64,000 nucleotides of DNA from Marinobacter alexandrii (GCA_039984955.1 JBDWTN010000006.1:186001-250000); one strand, 5' to 3'. Shown: positions 1-8,224, numbered from the stretch's first letter. The notes: generated from the sequence alone by a model not told the origin. Made by a program: numbers and translations.

Positions 1-2
1 TT

Positions 3-1085
3 GAGCATATGGTATTCAAGGGCACTACAAAAAGAAGCTCATATCATATTATCAATCGGTTAGAGTCACTTGGAGGTGAGTTGAACGCATATACCACCAA
101 GGAAAAAATTTGTTTCTACGCCTCATTACTAGACATTCATTTAGATAAGGCCGTAGAGCTTCTTTGTGATATTACGTTCAATTCTACCTTTCCAGAAAAA
201 CAGATTGAAAAGGAACGAACTGTTATCCTTGAAGAGATGAGCATGTATCGTGATACTCCTGAAGATTCCATTCAGGATGAATTTGATGAACAATTATTTC
301 CCAACCATTCACTCGGTAGAAATATTCTTGGAACTGAACAAACAGTCCGATCTTTCCAGCAAGGAGATTTTAGAAGTTTCCTAAATCGCAATCTCAATAC
401 GGAGAAAATTATCCTATCCAGTGTGGGTAATTATTCAGCAAAAAAGATTCAGCGGTTAGCAACCAAGTATTTAAAAGAAATTCCTCATAAAAATCATACA
501 CCAAAACGAAATTGGTTTTCTGGTTATGAGCCATCAAGGAAAGAACTCAAAAAGTCTATTTCTCAAGCTCATATTGCTATGGGTATGCCATCGCTAAGTA
601 TTAAGGATGAAAATCGCATTCCTTTCTTTTTCCTTGTAAACCTACTGGGAGGGCCAAGTATGAGTTCTCGTTTGAACTTGAGTTTAAGAGAAAAACATGG
701 ACTAGTTTATGGGGTGGATGCCAGCTATGCACCATACTTAGAGATCGGTCAATTTGCTATTTACTTCGCTACAGATCCTAAAAACCTGAAGAAAAGTCAA
801 CGAATAATCTTAAAAGAAATAGAGACGCTCAAGCACAAACCATTGGGTAATATGCAGCTGCACAAGGCAAAAAATCAGATAAAAGGTCAAATGGCGCTCT
901 CCGAAGAAAACAAAAATGCGATCATGCTGATGATGGCCAAAAGCCAGTTAGACCTCAATAAGGTGCCGGATATCAATAGTGTATTTGATAAGATCGATGG
1001 CATTACTTCATCAGGTATTCAGGACTTGGCCAAGCGCTATTTACCTACAGAAGAGATGAGCGCATTGACTTATCTGCCAGAATAA
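3..1085 (+). CDS. M16 (insulinase-type) zinc peptidase, 5'-truncated by the window edge
   Basis: This is the C-terminal bulk of a pitrilysin/insulinase-family zinc metallopeptidase. The frame is open from base 3 and reads E-H-M-V-F-K-G-T, the second half of the HxxEH zinc motif, so the ATG at base 9 is internal and the true start lies before the window. The downstream glutamate region (ILEEM, encoded near 229-243) matches the third metal ligand of the family. The M16 C-terminal half is recognisable from GGPSMSSRLNLSLREKHGLV. About 360 residues are visible of the roughly 410 usual for one-chain bacterial M16B proteins, so probably about 50 residues are missing. It heads a same-strand run (M16, small ORF, nucleotidyltransferase, methyltransferase, transglycosylase) with gaps of about 20 bp or overlaps. 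Family assignment is firm; the substrate is unknown. Confidence 0.9.
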   Translation, partial: EHMVFKGTTKRSSYHIINRLESLGGELNAYTTKEKICFYASLLDIHLDKAVELLCDITFNSTFPEKQIEKERTVILEEMSMYRDTPEDSIQDEFDEQLFPNHSLGRNILGTEQTVRSFQQGDFRSFLNRNLNTEKIILSSVGNYSAKKIQRLATKYLKEIPHKNHTPKRNWFSGYEPSRKELKKSISQAHIAMGMPSLSIKDENRIPFFFLVNLLGGPSMSSRLNLSLREKHGLVYGVDASYAPYLEIGQFAIYFATDPKNLKKSQRIILKEIETLKHKPLGNMQLHKAKNQIKGQMALSEENKNAIMLMMAKSQLDLNKVPDINSVFDKIDGITSSGIQDLAKRYLPTEEMSALTYLPE

Positions 1086-1106
1086 TTTCTATCTTTATTA
1101 TCCATT

Positions 1107-1307
1107 ATGAATACTCGAACTATAGACTACATAGATGAACAAGAGGATTTAATGGAGCTTGAGCTGGATCAAGCTTTGAGTAATACAATGGAACAAAACC
1201 TGAAGTTATACTTTGCATCAATTGCGGCACAATGTGCTATAATGGGAGTCGATATTAGAAAACCTTCAAATTCTAGAAAAATCTACTTTATAGATGAGCT
1301 CGAATAA
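1107..1307 (+). CDS. Small acidic hypothetical protein (66 aa) overlapping a nucleotidyltransferase gene
   Basis: No family is recognised. The protein is acidic at its N terminus (IDEQEDLMELELDQAL) and predicted mostly helical, with no signal peptide or membrane segment. It starts 21 bp after the M16 gene, and its last 14 bases overlap the start of the next gene, which suggests translational coupling. A short acidic protein coupled to a minimal nucleotidyltransferase resembles the layout of antitoxin plus nucleotidyltransferase pairs, but this is inference from arrangement only. It could equally be a regulatory subunit of the enzyme. I consider it real because the overlap and short spacing fit the operon. 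Confidence 0.6.
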   Translation: MNTRTIDYIDEQEDLMELELDQALSNTMEQNLKLYFASIAAQCAIMGVDIRKPSNSRKIYFIDELE

Positions 1308-1782
1308 TCAATTCCCTTCACACTACAAGGATTTTATTGTCGCATTAAACAATCACAACGTTGAGTATCTCTTGATTGGTGGGTATGCTATGGGAGCTTA
1401 CGGACACATAAGGGGTACGAACGATTTAGACATTTTCATCAATGCAAATGAATTGAATGCAGGAAAAATGCTCAACGTCTGTGAAGAATATGGCATTCCA
1501 AAAGAAGCAATTCAAAAGGAAATGTTTTTAGTTCAGAAAATGATTGGAATTGGAGATCCTCCATTGAGGATAGAAATCTTAAAATCTGTTGGGAGTTTTG
1601 ATTTTGAATATGCTTTTCAAAGACGTGTTGTTAGGAAAGTAGATAATGTAGATATTAATGTTGTTGACCTTGATGATCTAATTATTCTTAAGAAATCAGC
1701 TATAAAGGATCGTAAAAAAGCACGAGATGAAGAAGATCTAACTTTCTTAGAGCGTCTTAAATCAAGGCTTTCCAAAAAGTAA
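1294..1782 (+). CDS. Minimal nucleotidyltransferase-fold protein (DUF6036/AbiEii-like)
   Basis: The 162-aa protein shows the nucleotidyltransferase signature near residues 27-48: GGYAMGAYGHIRGTNDLDIF, that is the GG...G...R.T.DLD pattern in which the paired aspartates bind metal and NTP. The third acidic position is probably in RIEILKSV (about residues 88-95). The lysine/arginine-rich C terminus (LKKSAIKDRKKARDEEDL) matches the end of DUF6036/AbiEii-type nucleotidyltransferases, which include toxins of abortive-infection and toxin-antitoxin systems as well as uncharacterised housekeeping proteins. It overlaps the preceding 66-aa ORF by 14 nt and is followed by the methyltransferase after 17 bp. 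The fold is clear; target and biological role are not. Confidence 0.75.
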   Translation: MSSNNQFPSHYKDFIVALNNHNVEYLLIGGYAMGAYGHIRGTNDLDIFINANELNAGKMLNVCEEYGIPKEAIQKEMFLVQKMIGIGDPPLRIEILKSVGSFDFEYAFQRRVVRKVDNVDINVVDLDDLIILKKSAIKDRKKARDEEDLTFLERLKSRLSKK

Positions 1783-1799
1783 ATCATATCTTTACATAC

Positions 1800-2438
1800 A
1801 TGGAATTTCTGACTGAAGATCTCCAGCAATACGTAGAAGATCACTCCGAGCCTGAATCCGATTTGCTTCAACAAATCAATAGGGAAACTCACCTCCATGT
1901 ATTGAAGCCGCGCATGCTCTCCGGCCATCTTCAAGGGCGTGTCTTATCAATGTTATCTCATATGATCAAACCAAAAAACATCCTGGAGATTGGTACATAT
2001 ACTGGCTATGCTGCATTATCTATGGCTGAAGGTATGCAGTCTGATGGGAAACTTGTCACTATTGATAATAATGCAGAACTCTCCATTCGTACAAAAGAAT
2101 ATTTTTCTAAATCTAACTACGCAAATCAGCTAGAAATGATCTTAGGAAATGCTTTAGAGGTAATTCCTTCCTTAGATAAGAAATGGGATCTTGTCTTCAT
2201 TGATGCTGACAAAGAAAATTACACCAACTACTTTGACTTGATAATTGATCAAGTAAATGTTGGAGGATTCATTATTGCGGATAATGTGCTTTGGAGTGGC
2301 AAAGTATTTGACGAAACAAAAAGCGATAAGGACACGGAGGCCATCAGAGATTTCAATCATAAGATGCATACTGATTCTAGAATACAGAACGTTTTATTTC
2401 CCATCCGTGATGGGTTGATGATATTAAGAAAATTATGA
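1800..2438 (+). CDS. SAM-dependent O-methyltransferase (caffeoyl-CoA / catechol OMT family)
   Basis: A 212-aa cytosolic class I methyltransferase of the Mg2+-dependent O-methyltransferase family (Methyltransf_3). The SAM-binding glycine motif ILEIGTYTGYAALSMAE lies around residues 61-77, the acidic residue that binds the ribose is in LVTIDNN, and the metal/catalytic aspartates are in VFIDADKENY and IIADNVLWSG. Length is normal for the family (about 210-220). The real acceptor is unknown in bacteria of this kind; catechol-like or tRNA targets (TrmR) are both possible. It is co-directional with its neighbours, and its stop overlaps the start of the transglycosylase gene by 4 nt (ATGA), so the two are translationally coupled. 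Confidence 0.9.
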   Translation: MEFLTEDLQQYVEDHSEPESDLLQQINRETHLHVLKPRMLSGHLQGRVLSMLSHMIKPKNILEIGTYTGYAALSMAEGMQSDGKLVTIDNNAELSIRTKEYFSKSNYANQLEMILGNALEVIPSLDKKWDLVFIDADKENYTNYFDLIIDQVNVGGFIIADNVLWSGKVFDETKSDKDTEAIRDFNHKMHTDSRIQNVLFPIRDGLMILRKL

Positions 2439-4237
2439 AGTTGAGAGTTTCGAGTTTAAAGTTTCGAGTTTTGAGTTGGTTATTTTTTGCAATTATCCTC
2501 TCAAACAGCTTCGCGCAAACTGTTCCTAGCAAGATGATGATTGGGGATGTTCATCTAAGCATCAATGAATCGGCCAGAAAACAAATACAGAAAGATGTAG
2601 ATCGCTTGACAAAAAGTGAAACGTACTATGGCATTCTAGTAGATCGAATGAACCTATACTTCCCCTACATTGAACGGGAACATAAAAAAGCAGGCATTCC
2701 TGATGAAATCAAATTCTTAGCAATACAGGAAAGTGCACTGATATCTGATGCTGTCTCCTCGGCTAATGCTGTAGGTTTTTGGCAGTTTAAAGATTTTACT
2801 GGTCGCGAAGTTGGACTAACTGTCGATCGAAAAGTAGATGAACGACTAAATATAGTTTCCGCATCGCGAGGGTCTGCTAAATACTTTAAAACCAATAATT
2901 TCTACTTTGACAATTGGGCATATGCCGTAATAGCCTATCAAGCTGGTGCTGGAGGAGCAAAAAAACATACGGATAAATCAAATTATGGAAAAACGAAATT
3001 GAATATCACGACCAACACTTATTGGTACCTAAAGAAGTTTATTGCTTATGTCGTGGCATTTTCACCAACAGTAGGTAGACCTCACTCCGAAGGAATCTGG
3101 TTGGATGAGATTACCAATGTAGGAGGTAAAACACTGGAACAAATAGCTCGGCAAGAAAAGATAGATGTAGAAGAATTAAAAAAATATAACAAATGGTTGA
3201 TGCGAGGGTCTGTCCCAACCGATCGGGCTTACTCCATCATGATACCTAAAAAAGGCACTCCTCCTAAAAACCTGGTAGTTGAAAAGTCAACTAAGACCAA
3301 CAAGATTTCAGAACCACAAACCAAAATTTATCCTACTGAGCTAAAGCCAGGGATCACAGAAGCAAATAAATCAACCATTATTCCTTTGAATGGAATCCCA
3401 TCCATTTTAGCCAGAGCATATGATGATGTACACAGCATATCTGCCAGAGCAGGTATTTCTGAGAAACAGTTTAGAAAGTACAACGATATGGGATTGGATG
3501 ATTCTGTCATTTCCAATGAATTCTATTATGTCAAAAAGAAAAAAGGAAAGGCAAAAGTTGGATTTCATGTAGCAAAATCTAAAGAATCTCTATGGGGAAT
3601 TTCGCAACAATATGGAATCAAAGTCTCGAAGCTTGCCAGTAGAAATAGAATGAGCGTTATCGATGAGTTAAAACCTGGAAGAGTTCTTTGGATGGATAAA
3701 ACTCGCCCATCAAGCGAGCCAGTAGCCTATCATGAAATCAAAACATTGGCTCTCACAAAACCATTGACAAAACCAACAGCATCTACCAAAGAAGTTGAAG
3801 ACGCTATACTAACGAAAGAGTCTGTTGAAGAACCACTAGATGAAGAAGTCATTGAAGAGGAAGTACCGAGCATTGAAGTTCCTGTCGTTGATACCAAAGA
3901 AGAGCGTCTAAGAAAAGTTAAAATTCATACAGTTGCACCTGGAGAATCTCTTTGGAGTATCTCCCAACTCTATGAAGTAAAACTCGATGATTTATTGAGA
4001 TGGAATGAGCTTCCAAACCCTGATGCCATCAAGGTTAATCAAAACATTCAAGTCAAAGCGCCTATTGAAGAAGCCTCTGAAGGAAAAAATATTATCAAGC
4101 ACACCGTACAGCCGGGTGAAACACTTTATGCTATTTCAAGAAAATACGACATGACTGTTGATGAAGTTATGGATCTCAATGAGATGACCACATTTGATTT
4201 AGATGTAGGACGAGATTTGAAGGTTTATGGAGAGTAA
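2435..4237 (+). CDS. MltD-like membrane-bound lytic murein transglycosylase with LysM repeats
   Basis: A 600-aa secreted peptidoglycan enzyme. A signal peptide occupies residues 1-28 (LFFAIILSNSFAQ). The SLT/goose-lysozyme-like domain follows at about 65-200, with the catalytic glutamate in FLAIQESALISD and the conserved AVGFWQF segment. At least three clear LysM domains bind glycan: VGFHVAKSKESLWGISQQYG (about 368), IHTVAPGESLWSISQLYEVK (about 500) and IKHTVQPGETLYAISRKYDM (about 554). Two weaker LysM-like stretches sit between them. The domain order matches MltD (SLT then LysM). The region between 430 and 495 is Glu/Pro-rich linker. The start overlaps the methyltransferase stop. The first codons contain repeats of a GAGTTT(C/A) 7-mer type that encode RVSSLKFRVLS, so the extreme N terminus may be variable between strains. 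Confidence 0.9.
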   Translation: MKLRVSSLKFRVLSWLFFAIILSNSFAQTVPSKMMIGDVHLSINESARKQIQKDVDRLTKSETYYGILVDRMNLYFPYIEREHKKAGIPDEIKFLAIQESALISDAVSSANAVGFWQFKDFTGREVGLTVDRKVDERLNIVSASRGSAKYFKTNNFYFDNWAYAVIAYQAGAGGAKKHTDKSNYGKTKLNITTNTYWYLKKFIAYVVAFSPTVGRPHSEGIWLDEITNVGGKTLEQIARQEKIDVEELKKYNKWLMRGSVPTDRAYSIMIPKKGTPPKNLVVEKSTKTNKISEPQTKIYPTELKPGITEANKSTIIPLNGIPSILARAYDDVHSISARAGISEKQFRKYNDMGLDDSVISNEFYYVKKKKGKAKVGFHVAKSKESLWGISQQYGIKVSKLASRNRMSVIDELKPGRVLWMDKTRPSSEPVAYHEIKTLALTKPLTKPTASTKEVEDAILTKESVEEPLDEEVIEEEVPSIEVPVVDTKEERLRKVKIHTVAPGESLWSISQLYEVKLDDLLRWNELPNPDAIKVNQNIQVKAPIEEASEGKNIIKHTVQPGETLYAISRKYDMTVDEVMDLNEMTTFDLDVGRDLKVYGE

Positions 4238-4269
4238 GAATTTAGAATTTAGAATTTAGAATTTAGAAT
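4238..4269. repeat. Tandem 7-bp AT-rich repeat (AATTTAG x4)
   Basis: Directly after the transglycosylase stop, the unit AATTTAG is repeated four times with a partial fifth copy. It lies between convergent genes, so it may sit in both 3' ends. Similar 7-mers occur in the first codons of the same gene (2441-2475). Such short arrays change copy number easily by slippage. Confidence 0.75.
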
Positions 4270-4286
4270 AATTAAAAATTTAACAT

Positions 4287-4736
4287 CTAATCATAATTCT
4301 GCTGAAAAGGCACATTTAGATCTTCAGCGATTTTTTTAATCGCCTCCATATCTCGCTGGTCGTTTCTATTGCAGGATATCAATGCCCGGTTATCTCCATC
4401 TTGAATATATGCTTTGTAGAAATACATTTTCACATTGGTAGAGCTTCCTCTCGAATTTACCGTCTGAGAAACTCGCACCTCATTCATGAAAACTATGGAT
4501 GGCTCTACTAATTGAATGATGTCTTTTCCAGATTTGACCAGTTTGTTTCCTGTATCGACCGTAATTCTTTTTCCTCTCAACTGAAACCAAACCAGGAATG
4601 AACCAATAGTGATAAAAAAAATAGCTCCCGGTATAGGCCCTACAAAAAGAACAACTACACCAATGATGATAAATATCCATCCGAGAGATGAAACAATCTG
4701 CATATTGTTTTCAAAATGTCTTAAGCGATAAATCAT
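4287..4736 (-). CDS. Conserved-looking membrane protein, unknown function (149 aa)
   Basis: Two closely spaced hydrophobic segments are visible at about residues 16-33 (LGWIFIIIGVVVLFVGPI) and 36-52 (AIFFITIGSFLVWF), joined by a tight turn. A soluble C-terminal domain of about 95 residues follows, rich in beta-strand patterns (RITVDTGNKLVKSG, VKMYFYKAYIQDGDNRALIS), resembling small PH-like or DUF-type domains of bacterial membrane proteins. No catalytic motif is seen and I do not recognise the family. It begins 20 bp after the dnaX stop on the same strand, so it is probably cotranscribed with dnaX. The final residues are polar and no sorting signal is visible. Confidence 0.7.
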   Translation of the reverse strand: MIYRLRHFENNMQIVSSLGWIFIIIGVVVLFVGPIPGAIFFITIGSFLVWFQLRGKRITVDTGNKLVKSGKDIIQLVEPSIVFMNEVRVSQTVNSRGSSTNVKMYFYKAYIQDGDNRALISCNRNDQRDMEAIKKIAEDLNVPFQQNYD

Positions 4737-4756
4737 ATGAATGAATATATGAGGCT

Positions 4757-6561
4757 TTAATAATCAAAATCTAATCCTAATCGATCTTTGAGATCTTTCA
4801 GATCAGGATTCTGTTTCACCATGTAATCGAAGATATCTGTGCTGGTGTAGAGTTTCTTTTCATCTTCAATTTCAGCAATCTCTGTTCGGATAACTACATG
4901 ATCATTTTGTAGATCTGTCCGTAAGAATTGAACCAATTCTGTATCAAACTTCTCTAGGAAGCTCACTTCCAATTGGCTTCCTAACATAATGATTACACTG
5001 TGGTCATCTCCTTTCTTCACAGACTTGCTCAACACCAATCTATCTGTGTCTCCAGCGTTCGTTTTTTGATCAGCGAACGCCTTCCATGCTTCTTGTAAAT
5101 CTGTTTCCGAGAATTCGGTCTCTTTCTTTTCAATAGCTGCAGAAGAGTCCTCCGCTGCTTCTTTCTGTTTTTTCTTCCCAAAAATACTTGGTGTCTCCTT
5201 CGGTTTATCAGAGGTTGAAGGTTTAAGAACAGGACTGGTCTTAGGCTTTACAGGCTCTGGTGGTGGATCATTAACTTCATTTATTGAAGGCTGTGGTTCC
5301 TCTGTTGGTGGAGGCGGAGCATCATCCTGAACAGGAATTATTTCCTTTTTTGACTCTTCTATTATTGGAGTATTATCTGTCGGCTTTACTGAATTCTCTG
5401 GTTCCTCTATTGGTGGATTTGAACCTTCGTCGCTAGTCTCTTTTTCTATGCTGTCGTCAGGTCTTTTTTTTTTGCCCCAGTTTCAGTGGAGCTAAGCGAA
5501 AGCGCGCTGGTTAAGTGAGCAAGCTTCATTAAGCATAGCTCAACATGTAATCGTTGATTCTTACTTTGCTTGAAACTTAACTCAAACTGATTGGAGATAT
5601 TCAAAGCTGACAGCAAAAAGGAAGGACTGCACTTCGCAGCTTGTTCTCCATATTTTTCTTTGAGGTTATCGGTGACTTCTAATAATGTAATGGTCTTCCC
5701 ATCTTTAGAAATCAATAGGTTCCTCAGGTGCTGTTGAAACCCATTGAGGAAATTATTGCCATCAAACCCATTCCTGAGAATCTCATCGAACAATATCAGA
5801 GCCCCTGACATATTCTGAGCCAATAGATCATCTACAAGTTTGAAGTAGTAATCATAGTCAAGAATATGCAGATTCTTAATCGTATCCTGATAGGTAATCT
5901 TACCGTCGGAAGAAAATGTGGTGATCAAATCAAAAATAGAAAGTGCATCTCTTAATGCACCATCTGCCTTTTGCGCGATGAGGTGAAGTGCCTCGTTCTC
6001 TGCATCTACTTTTTCGCTAGTAGCGATCTTTTCTAGCTGTTTTACAATATCGCTAACCTCAATACGATTGAAATCATAAATCTGACACCTAGATAGGATA
6101 GTTGGAATTACTTTATGTTTTTCTGTTGTTGCCAGAATAAAGATGGCATAATCAGGTGGTTCCTCAAGAGTCTTCAAAAAAGCGTTGAATGCCTGAGTCG
6201 AAAGCATGTGAACCTCATCAATGATGTAGACCTTATACTTTCCTTGCTGTGGTGGATATCTTACCTGATCGATCAGGTTTCGAATGTCTTCTACTGAGTT
6301 ATTGGACGCAGCATCCAATTCGAAGATATTGAAGTTATTCGTGCTATCCCCTGATTCGCTCTCAAATTCATTAATGGTTTTAGCAAGTATTCTAGCACAT
6401 GTGGTTTTTCCTACTCCTCTAGGTCCACAGAACAAAAGTGCTTGTCCGAGGTGATTAGAATTGATGGCATTTTCCAACGTTGTAGTAATATGCTCCTGCC
6501 CCACTACCTCCTCGAAACCGAGAGGTCTGTACTTCCGTGCCGATACCACAAAATTTTCCAT
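4757..6561 (-). CDS. dnaX: DNA polymerase III tau subunit, produced by a -1 frameshift at an A10 tract
   Basis: The long product of dnaX (about 601 aa if the ribosome or polymerase slips -1 at 5464-5473). The N-terminal 371 residues are the clamp-loader ATPase. After the slip the frame stays open without a stop: a Pro/Glu/Lys-rich linker of about 110 residues (beginning RPDDSIEKETSDEG), then a conserved-looking C-terminal domain (TDLQEAWKAFADQK ... DLKDRLGLDFDY). That layout matches the flexible domain IV and polymerase-binding domain V of tau. An uninterrupted open -1 frame of nearly 700 nt argues that this is a coding extension and not a decayed gene. The alternative is a homopolymer length error, since A11 or A8 would give one continuous ORF. 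Confidence 0.75.
5446..6561 (-). CDS. dnaX: DNA polymerase III gamma/tau subunit, in-frame short (gamma) form
   Basis: The 371-aa in-frame product is the clamp-loader AAA+ ATPase. The Walker A motif GPRGVGKT is at residues 46-53, Walker B with the DEVH box (YIIDEVHML) at 112-120, sensor 1 at ILATTE (142-147) and the SRC motif (LSRC) at 156-159. Domain III (collar) runs to about 355. The usual zinc module between Walker A and Walker B (four cysteines) is absent: the loop reads KTINEFESESGDSTNNFNIF. The frame stops six codons after the A10 run (K-K-K-D-L-T-T-A-stop), just where a gamma product would end. The start MENFVVSARKYRP is the canonical dnaX start. It is followed by the tau extension and a membrane protein gene. 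Confidence 0.92.
   Translation of the reverse strand: MENFVVSARKYRPLGFEEVVGQEHITTTLENAINSNHLGQALLFCGPRGVGKTTCARILAKTINEFESESGDSTNNFNIFELDAASNNSVEDIRNLIDQVRYPPQQGKYKVYIIDEVHMLSTQAFNAFLKTLEEPPDYAIFILATTEKHKVIPTILSRCQIYDFNRIEVSDIVKQLEKIATSEKVDAENEALHLIAQKADGALRDALSIFDLITTFSSDGKITYQDTIKNLHILDYDYYFKLVDDLLAQNMSGALILFDEILRNGFDGNNFLNGFQQHLRNLLISKDGKTITLLEVTDNLKEKYGEQAAKCSPSFLLSALNISNQFELSFKQSKNQRLHVELCLMKLAHLTSALSLSSTETGAKKKDLTTA
5464..5473 (-). promoter_or_regulatory. A10 slippery tract of dnaX (programmed frameshift or transcriptional slippage site)
   Basis: On the coding strand the codons GCA-AAA-AAA-AAA-GAC form ten consecutive adenines. The tract contains A-AAA-AAG-like slip options for ribosomes and is long enough for RNA polymerase slippage, as known for Thermus dnaX. 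A zero-frame stop follows 15 nt later, and the -1 frame is open for nearly 700 nt. An upstream AGCG/CGCT mini-stem is visible; no strong downstream stem-loop is obvious. Confidence 0.7.
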
Positions 6562-6642
6562 CAGAGAGGCAAGTTAACATGCTCGACTTTTCTTAAAAAA
6601 TCTACCGCACTTTTAATAACATAATTTTCTAAAACAAGAAGG

Positions 6643-7539
6643 TTAATTCTTTTTCTTCAACTCAAAAACATCTGGTCGCGCATAATGACCCGTCACATCA
6701 AAATCCAGTTTGCTCTTGATTACAAGGTTCATGTCCAGTTCCGCATGCAGAATACCTGACTTATCCCATAGAGGACCTTCCACTGTATTTCCAAAAGGAT
6801 CCACAATAACACTTCCTCCTTTGCTCATCACATGATCCTGCCCGCTTAATTCATCCAACAAGTCTTTTGGGTAGTCTTCTTTGGTTACGTACTGATTGCA
6901 TCCGATTACAAAACATCTTCCCTCACAAGCTATATGTTTCATGGTTGCCTGCCAGCTATCTCGTTGGTCGGCGGTAGGAGCGATATAGATATCTATTCCA
7001 GATTCGTACAAGTACGCTCTTGGTAGTGGCATATAATTCTCCCAGCAGATAAGCCCACCTATTTTACCAAAAAGTGTTTTGTAAGTGGTCAGGTCACTTC
7101 CATCCCCTTCTCCCCAAATGACACGCTCTGTACCTGTAGGTTTTAACTTTCGATGTTTTCCCAACAGCTTACCCTGTTTATCAAAGTAAAGCACAGAGCA
7201 ATACAGTGTTCCTGATTCACTCTTTTCAATCACCCCAATAATTAAGTAAGTATCGAATTCTTTAGCTATCTCTCCTAAAATATTGGTTTCAGCACTTGGA
7301 ATCATGAGGCTATTTTCCGCATACTTTAGCCATAGTTCTCGGCCTTCATCAGACCTACTTCCTACTGACGTTCCAAAGGATAACCCTCTTGGATAACCAG
7401 GAATAAATGCTTCTGGAAAAATTAATATGTCAGGATTGCCAATACTAGCTGCTTTTGCAAGCTGATGAATTTTAGTCAAGCTTTTCTTCAAATCGAACAA
7501 CACAGGAGCATCCTGAATTACTGCCACATTTACTTTCAT
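6643..7539 (-). CDS. Nitrilase (C-N hydrolase superfamily, branch 1)
   Basis: A 298-aa carbon-nitrogen hydrolase that converts nitriles to carboxylic acids and ammonia through a thioester intermediate. The catalytic triad is visible: Glu43 in IFPEAFIPGYP, Lys131 in GKHRKLKPT and Cys165 in GGLICWENYMPLPRAYLY. The CWEN/PLPRAY context and the FIPGYPRG segment are typical of true nitrilases as opposed to amidases or carbamoylases. The length is slightly short, since many nitrilases are 310-350 aa with a C-terminal tail. It starts 29 bp after the TetR gene on the same strand, so the pair is likely one operon controlled by the twin operators at 8196-8242. The physiological nitrile (plant-type, cyano or aldoxime-derived) cannot be told from sequence. 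Confidence 0.9.
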   Translation of the reverse strand: MKVNVAVIQDAPVLFDLKKSLTKIHQLAKAASIGNPDILIFPEAFIPGYPRGLSFGTSVGSRSDEGRELWLKYAENSLMIPSAETNILGEIAKEFDTYLIIGVIEKSESGTLYCSVLYFDKQGKLLGKHRKLKPTGTERVIWGEGDGSDLTTYKTLFGKIGGLICWENYMPLPRAYLYESGIDIYIAPTADQRDSWQATMKHIACEGRCFVIGCNQYVTKEDYPKDLLDELSGQDHVMSKGGSVIVDPFGNTVEGPLWDKSGILHAELDMNLVIKSKLDFDVTGHYARPDVFELKKKN

Positions 7540-7568
7540 CTCTACAATTTACTTTGATGGAATTGATT

Positions 7569-8186
7569 CTAATGAGAAATTACACCACTTTTCAAACGAT
7601 CAAATTCTGATTGGCCAACCTCTGTTAAATATGGATACCATAAGTTAAAAGCTTCAAGTGAGAAAAAATCGATGACGTTAGCATTCGGGAATAAATAAGC
7701 AGCAGAAAGCCACGAATTGATCATAATTTGATAAGCATTAATAAAGCTTTGAATCTGATTATCATTAATATCCGATCTAAATACATTATTCAATTGAAGT
7801 ACTCGAATAGCCTCTTTTAGCTGCCTGCTTTTAATAATTATTAATGCCTGGGTCTCCCTTTTAATTATGGGAATCCTACGCCAAACAATTTCTCTATCAA
7901 CAAATAAGAACTTATAGTCATACATCCAACCAAAGTTTCGCCTTAGAGAGGCGTAGATCTCTTGCAACCCAAAGGCTCCGCTCTGATAGCCAGCCAAAGA
8001 TGCCAGGCCCTTTTTAAAATCCTCATACAGATACTCTATTAACTCATTTTTGTTCGGAAAATGATAATGAAGATTCCCTTGACTGATCTTAAGGTGTGAT
8101 GCAATATGTCTAGTCGTAACATTTTCTACTCCTCCTTCATTAAAAAGAAGTTTTGCAGCATTCAGAATTTTATCTCTAGTCTTCAC
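7569..8186 (-). CDS. TetR-family transcriptional regulator
   Basis: The 205-aa protein has a TetR_N helix-turn-helix at about residues 5-50. The recognition region NVTTRHIASHLKISQGNLHY and the downstream HFPNKNELIEYLY are the standard TetR signature. The C-terminal ligand domain (about 60-200) is rich in aromatic residues and carries the YDYKFLFVDREIVW segment seen in a Bacteroidota TetR subgroup. It is divergent from the amidohydrolase gene and upstream of the nitrilase. The 58-bp intergenic region holds two 18-bp palindromes with the same arms, so autorepression and repression of the divergent gene are likely. The inducing ligand is unknown; a nitrile, amide or aromatic compound would fit the neighbours. 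Confidence 0.92.
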   Translation of the reverse strand: MKTRDKILNAAKLLFNEGGVENVTTRHIASHLKISQGNLHYHFPNKNELIEYLYEDFKKGLASLAGYQSGAFGLQEIYASLRRNFGWMYDYKFLFVDREIVWRRIPIIKRETQALIIIKSRQLKEAIRVLQLNNVFRSDINDNQIQSFINAYQIMINSWLSAAYLFPNANVIDFFSLEAFNLWYPYLTEVGQSEFDRLKSGVISH

Positions 8187-8195
8187 AAGATAAAA

Positions 8196-8213
8196 TTAGT
8201 TCTTATGAACTAA
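8196..8213. promoter_or_regulatory. TetR operator O1 (perfect palindrome)
   Basis: The 18-bp palindrome TTAGTTC-TTAT-GAACTAA lies 10 bp upstream of the TetR start codon, so it would overlap the ribosome-binding and probably the promoter region of the TetR/nitrilase operon. It shares both 7-bp arms with O2; only the 4-bp centre differs. Confidence 0.85.
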
Positions 8214-8224
8214 TTTGTTTATTT

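Noticed and set aside
1617-1934. 105-codon minus-strand ORF opposite the nucleotidyltransferase and methyltransferase genes
   Set aside because: It lies across two well-supported genes on the other strand and has no domain.
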